5,118 bases of DNA from Clostridiales bacterium (lineage in GTDB: Bacteria > Bacillota_A > Clostridia > Christensenellales > Borkfalkiaceae). The translations under genes and the position numbers were made by a program. Shown piece after piece: positions 3,979-5,118 of the stretch. Below the pieces are notes generated by a model. That model was not told the origin of the DNA. It saw only the letters and a program-made list of their open reading frames with translations, and did not search any database. The DNA is taken from assembly GCA_015055785.1 (NCBI GenBank), contig SVHQ01000136.1:1-5118 (forward strand), given 5' to 3'. The stretch's first letter is position 1, and every line of letters begins with the position of its first letter.

Positions 3979-5118
3979 GTTATACAAAAGTCTATTCAAT
4001 TTTACACCTCAAAATGGGGCATCTTCATCCTCAAATGTTTCGGGAACATATTCCGCTTCTACCTGATTTGGCGTTTTATAATTCAGATGTTGATGCGGCC
4101 GATAACTATTATAATACTCAATATATTTATTCACCGCCAAAACCAACTCATGGAAGAACTGAAATTGTCTAGTATATAAATCGTCCTGTTTCATATTCGA
4201 AAAGAAACCCTCTACTACAGAATTATCGTAAGGTGTCCCCCTTTTTGAAAATGATTGTCGCACTTTCAATTCCCATAAAAGAGATTTGTATTCATTGGAC
4301 GTATAATTCGAGCCTTGGTCACTATGAAAACTCACTCCCCTCGGCTTATTTCGTCCCTCAAAAGCATCTTTAAATGTGTTAATTGTTAATGAATTATTAT
4401 TTCTTAAACCTACTCGATACGCGATAATTTTTCTAGAAAATAAATCCATAACAACACAAATATAATAAGTATTACTTCTAATTTTATACTCTGTTACATC
4501 TCCCGCCCAAAACACATTTGGGGCTGGTTGATTAAAATTTTGCTTCAATAAATTCCCGGGATAAAAGTAAATTGGTGTTTCCTTTTTCTTTTTAGGACTC
4601 ATGCTAGAGGTTGTTCGCCTTTTACTGCTCAAACCCATTTCTTTCATAAGAGCTGAAACCTTTTTTAACGTACAAGCAACCCCATCCGCTTTTAACTTTT
4701 GATAAACCTTATTTGCGCCAAATCGTTCATCACTCTTTTTATGTATTTCCGTGATTAGTATTTTTAGATCCGCATTGCGTTTTTGATTTTTCGTTATTTC
4801 TGCCCCTCGCCGGTCATGATTATAGAACGTTGAATGATTCACTCCTATAACTCGACACATTTGCTTGGTTTTATATTTCCCTTTTAGCTGATCTGCAATC
4901 TCTAGTTTTTCTTTTAACGTTGGGGTAAAATATTCATAAGCAAATCGTAGGATTTCATATTGAGCATGCAGGATTTTATATTCTGCCAACAACTTCTCCT
5001 TTTTACCTTGACGCACCGTCAACTTTTTTTGACCACAAAATTGCACACACCTCTCTTTATCAAGTTCTTGCAAACTCTTTCGCCAACGTCGAAAAGTTTC
5101 CCTGCCTATGTGAAACTC
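3978..5118 (-). mobile_element. IS3-family insertion sequence, one end in window, other end beyond the edge
   Basis: The element is defined by its transposase (D,D(35)E, IS3 family), which reads leftward and enters from the right edge. The transposase-distal end must lie between the last tRNA (3879) and the stop codon at 4009. I place it tentatively at 3978 because IS3-family terminal repeats usually begin 5'-TG, a TG occurs there, and it lies about 30 bp from the stop codon, a usual spacing for this family. The other terminal repeat is outside the window, so neither the inverted repeats nor the short target duplication can be confirmed. The region looks AT-richer than purH and the left-hand genes, in keeping with acquired DNA. 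Confidence 0.8.
4009..5118 (-). CDS. IS3-family transposase, OrfA-like and OrfB-like parts in one frame (5' end missing)
   Basis: The frame stays open from the stop at 4009 to the right edge, giving 369 residues; the TTG at 5073 is internal, not a real start. Numbering from that TTG, the 15 residues before it end in GRETFRRWRKS, which looks like the end of the OrfA helix-turn-helix. A coiled-coil-like stretch (about 23-62) and a second helix-turn-helix (about 66-86, KTKQMCRVIGVNHSTFY) follow. An HTH_21-like part leads to about 150, and then comes the rve integrase core. Catalytic D192 (WAGDVTEY), D252 (HSDQGSNYTS) and E288 (NSVVEGFFS) are present, with 35 residues between D252 and E288 and K295 seven after the Glu, the IS3 hallmark. 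The C-terminal YNSYRPHQHLNYKTP (321-335) is also typical. No stop or frameshift interrupts it, so it may be active. It would cut and rejoin the element's ends. Confidence 0.93.
   Translation of the reverse strand, partial: EFHIGRETFRRWRKSLQELDKERCVQFCGQKKLTVRQGKKEKLLAEYKILHAQYEILRFAYEYFTPTLKEKLEIADQLKGKYKTKQMCRVIGVNHSTFYNHDRRGAEITKNQKRNADLKILITEIHKKSDERFGANKVYQKLKADGVACTLKKVSALMKEMGLSSKRRTTSSMSPKKKKETPIYFYPGNLLKQNFNQPAPNVFWAGDVTEYKIRSNTYYICVVMDLFSRKIIAYRVGLRNNNSLTINTFKDAFEGRNKPRGVSFHSDQGSNYTSNEYKSLLWELKVRQSFSKRGTPYDNSVVEGFFSNMKQDDLYTRQFQFFHELVLAVNKYIEYYNSYRPHQHLNYKTPNQVEAEYVPETFEDEDAPF

Noticed and set aside
5071..5073. TTG as the start of the transposase
   Set aside because: The frame stays open upstream to the window edge and encodes a helix-turn-helix-like tail (GRETFRRWRKS), so the true start is outside the window.

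Overview
The window looks like a chromosomal stretch from a member of the Bacillota, most likely the Clostridia. The support is strong GA-rich Shine-Dalgarno sites, six tRNA genes that all encode their 3' CCA, compact hairpin-plus-T terminators, and two small protein families (DUF4364 and the four-cysteine TSCPD family, TIGR03905) that I know mainly from Clostridia. The composition would fit an uncultured gut lineage, but nothing here fixes the genus.

Layout, left to right: (1) the 5' end of a leftward gene resembling an ADP-ribose pyrophosphatase of the NUDIX family, cut by the window edge. (2) A divergent promoter region of 186 bp. (3) A rightward pair, a DUF4364 winged-helix-like protein followed by a small TSCPD protein, closed by a symmetric terminator at about 1120-1151. 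That terminator can also serve the convergent gene. (4) Leftward purH, full length at 512 aa, standing alone rather than in a purine operon. (5) A divergent small membrane protein resembling DUF1294, with its own terminator. (6) A strong promoter with A-tracts in front of a six-gene tRNA cluster: Gly(TCC), Arg(TCT), His(GTG), Gln(TTG), Lys(TTT), Lys(CTT). (7) Two tandem hairpins. (8) A leftward IS3-family transposase with an intact D,D(35)E triad, running off the right edge.

The left and middle parts are ordinary housekeeping DNA: nucleotide metabolism, small conserved proteins and translation. The right quarter is an insertion sequence lodged just downstream of the tRNA cluster, probably at or in its terminator. 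I see no defence system, CRISPR array, phage module or convincing new system. The points most worth checking are the transposase, where the OrfA-like and OrfB-like parts share one frame and a slippery A-AAA-AAG heptamer is kept; a C3-A70 acceptor-stem mismatch in tRNA-Lys(TTT); and the junction between the tRNA cluster and the IS.
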